Assembly: GCA_946406095.1 (NCBI GenBank)
Contig: CAMJJO010000028.1
Coordinates: forward strand, 1-15,042
From: an uncultured Bacteroidales bacterium
GTDB lineage: Bacteria; Bacteroidota; Bacteroidia; Bacteroidales; UBA932
Reading direction: 5' to 3'
DNA: 15,042 nucleotides
A model generated the notes under the pieces. It was not told where the DNA came from and searched no databases. It saw only the letters and a program-made list of their open reading frames with translations. Both the position numbers and the translations under genes were made by a program. Below are positions 14,791-15,042 of the stretch, in pieces. Each line of letters starts with the position of its first letter. Positions within the stretch are counted from its first letter, which is position 1.

Positions 14791-14870
14791 GGGAGGATCG
14801 CATAGCGGCAATTGCGGCGGACTGTAAATCCGCTCCTTCGGGTTCGGTGGTTCGAGTCCACCTCCTCCCA
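14791..14870 (+). tRNA. tRNA-Tyr (anticodon GTA)
   Basis: Acceptor stem GGGAGGA/TCCTCCC with discriminator A, anticodon stem GCGGA/TCCGC with loop CTGTAAA (anticodon GTA), a 12-base variable arm as expected of a class II bacterial tRNA-Tyr, and T-arm GGTGG/CCACC with TTCGAGT. CCA is not encoded. It lies 35 bases after tRNA-Thr. Confidence 0.96.
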
Positions 14871-14907
14871 CAAACTAGAGCGGAAGCAGAGTCTTCCTCC
14901 CTGAATA

Positions 14908-14979
14908 GCGGGGTTCGTATAATGGCTATTATGCCAGCCTTCCAAGCTGGAAATGGGAGTTCGATTCTCCTACCCCGCT
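14908..14979 (+). tRNA. tRNA-Gly (anticodon TCC)
   Basis: Acceptor stem GCGGGGT/ACCCCGC with discriminator T, anticodon stem CCAGC/GCTGG with loop CTTCCAA (anticodon TCC), and T-loop TTCGATT. CCA is not encoded. It lies 37 bases after tRNA-Tyr. Confidence 0.95.
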
Positions 14980-14991
14980 CAAATATGAAAA

Positions 14992-15042
<51 letters not shown>

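Overview
The window is about 15 kb of GC-rich DNA (clearly above 50% G+C by eye) from a member of the Bacteroidota, most likely order Bacteroidales. Three things point there: promoters with the phylum's -7 box (TAnnTTTG; best example TTTG-N19-TATCTTTG at 14620-14650), start codons that mostly lack a Shine-Dalgarno sequence, and a pectin-utilisation block of the Bacteroidales kind (lipoprotein GH28, CE12/CE8, GH43 fusion, DUF4861, KduI/KduD). The exact genus cannot be read from this; an uncultured, GC-rich Bacteroidales lineage is a guess. The window is almost fully coding and has no gene-free stretch above 300 bases.

Left part (1-8673, all minus strand): a pectin catabolism cluster, transcribed from right to left. 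The first unit is kduD, kduI, a DUF4861 lipoprotein, and a 907-residue GH43-esterase fusion. It ends at a probable intrinsic terminator (3328-3348). A second promoter (-7 at 3307-3314) then serves a GH28 lipoprotein and a two-domain pectin acetylesterase/methylesterase (CE12-CE8). Together the secreted or surface enzymes would remove acetyl and methyl esters, hydrolyse the galacturonan backbone and trim side chains. KduI and KduD would convert the unsaturated uronate made by pectate lyases plus unsaturated-galacturonyl hydrolases to 2-keto-3-deoxygluconate. No lyase, GH88/GH105, SusC/SusD pair or regulator gene lies in the window. A further minus-strand promoter at 52-59 suggests that the cluster continues to the left.

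The block boundary (8674-8755) is a compact divergent promoter region. It holds a 13-base element, CGTGCACGGGCAC, which also occurs in inverse orientation before the GH28 gene.

Right part (8756-15042, plus strand): housekeeping genes. aroE (shikimate dehydrogenase) comes first, then a tight run of ssb, two tandem MFSD1-like MFS carriers (11-base overlap) and dxs. After that, a perfect phylum-type promoter drives a tRNA cluster, Thr(TGT)-Tyr(GTA)-Gly(TCC)-Thr(GGT), the last cut by the window edge. This tRNA order is the same as the E. coli thrU-tyrU-glyT-thrT cluster that precedes tufB, so a tuf gene is expected just beyond the right edge.

I found no CRISPR array, insertion sequence, phage gene or recognisable defence system. 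The items most worth checking are the shared regulatory element, the tandem MFSD1-like carriers, the GH43-esterase fusion and the short DUF4861 protein inside a kdu operon.
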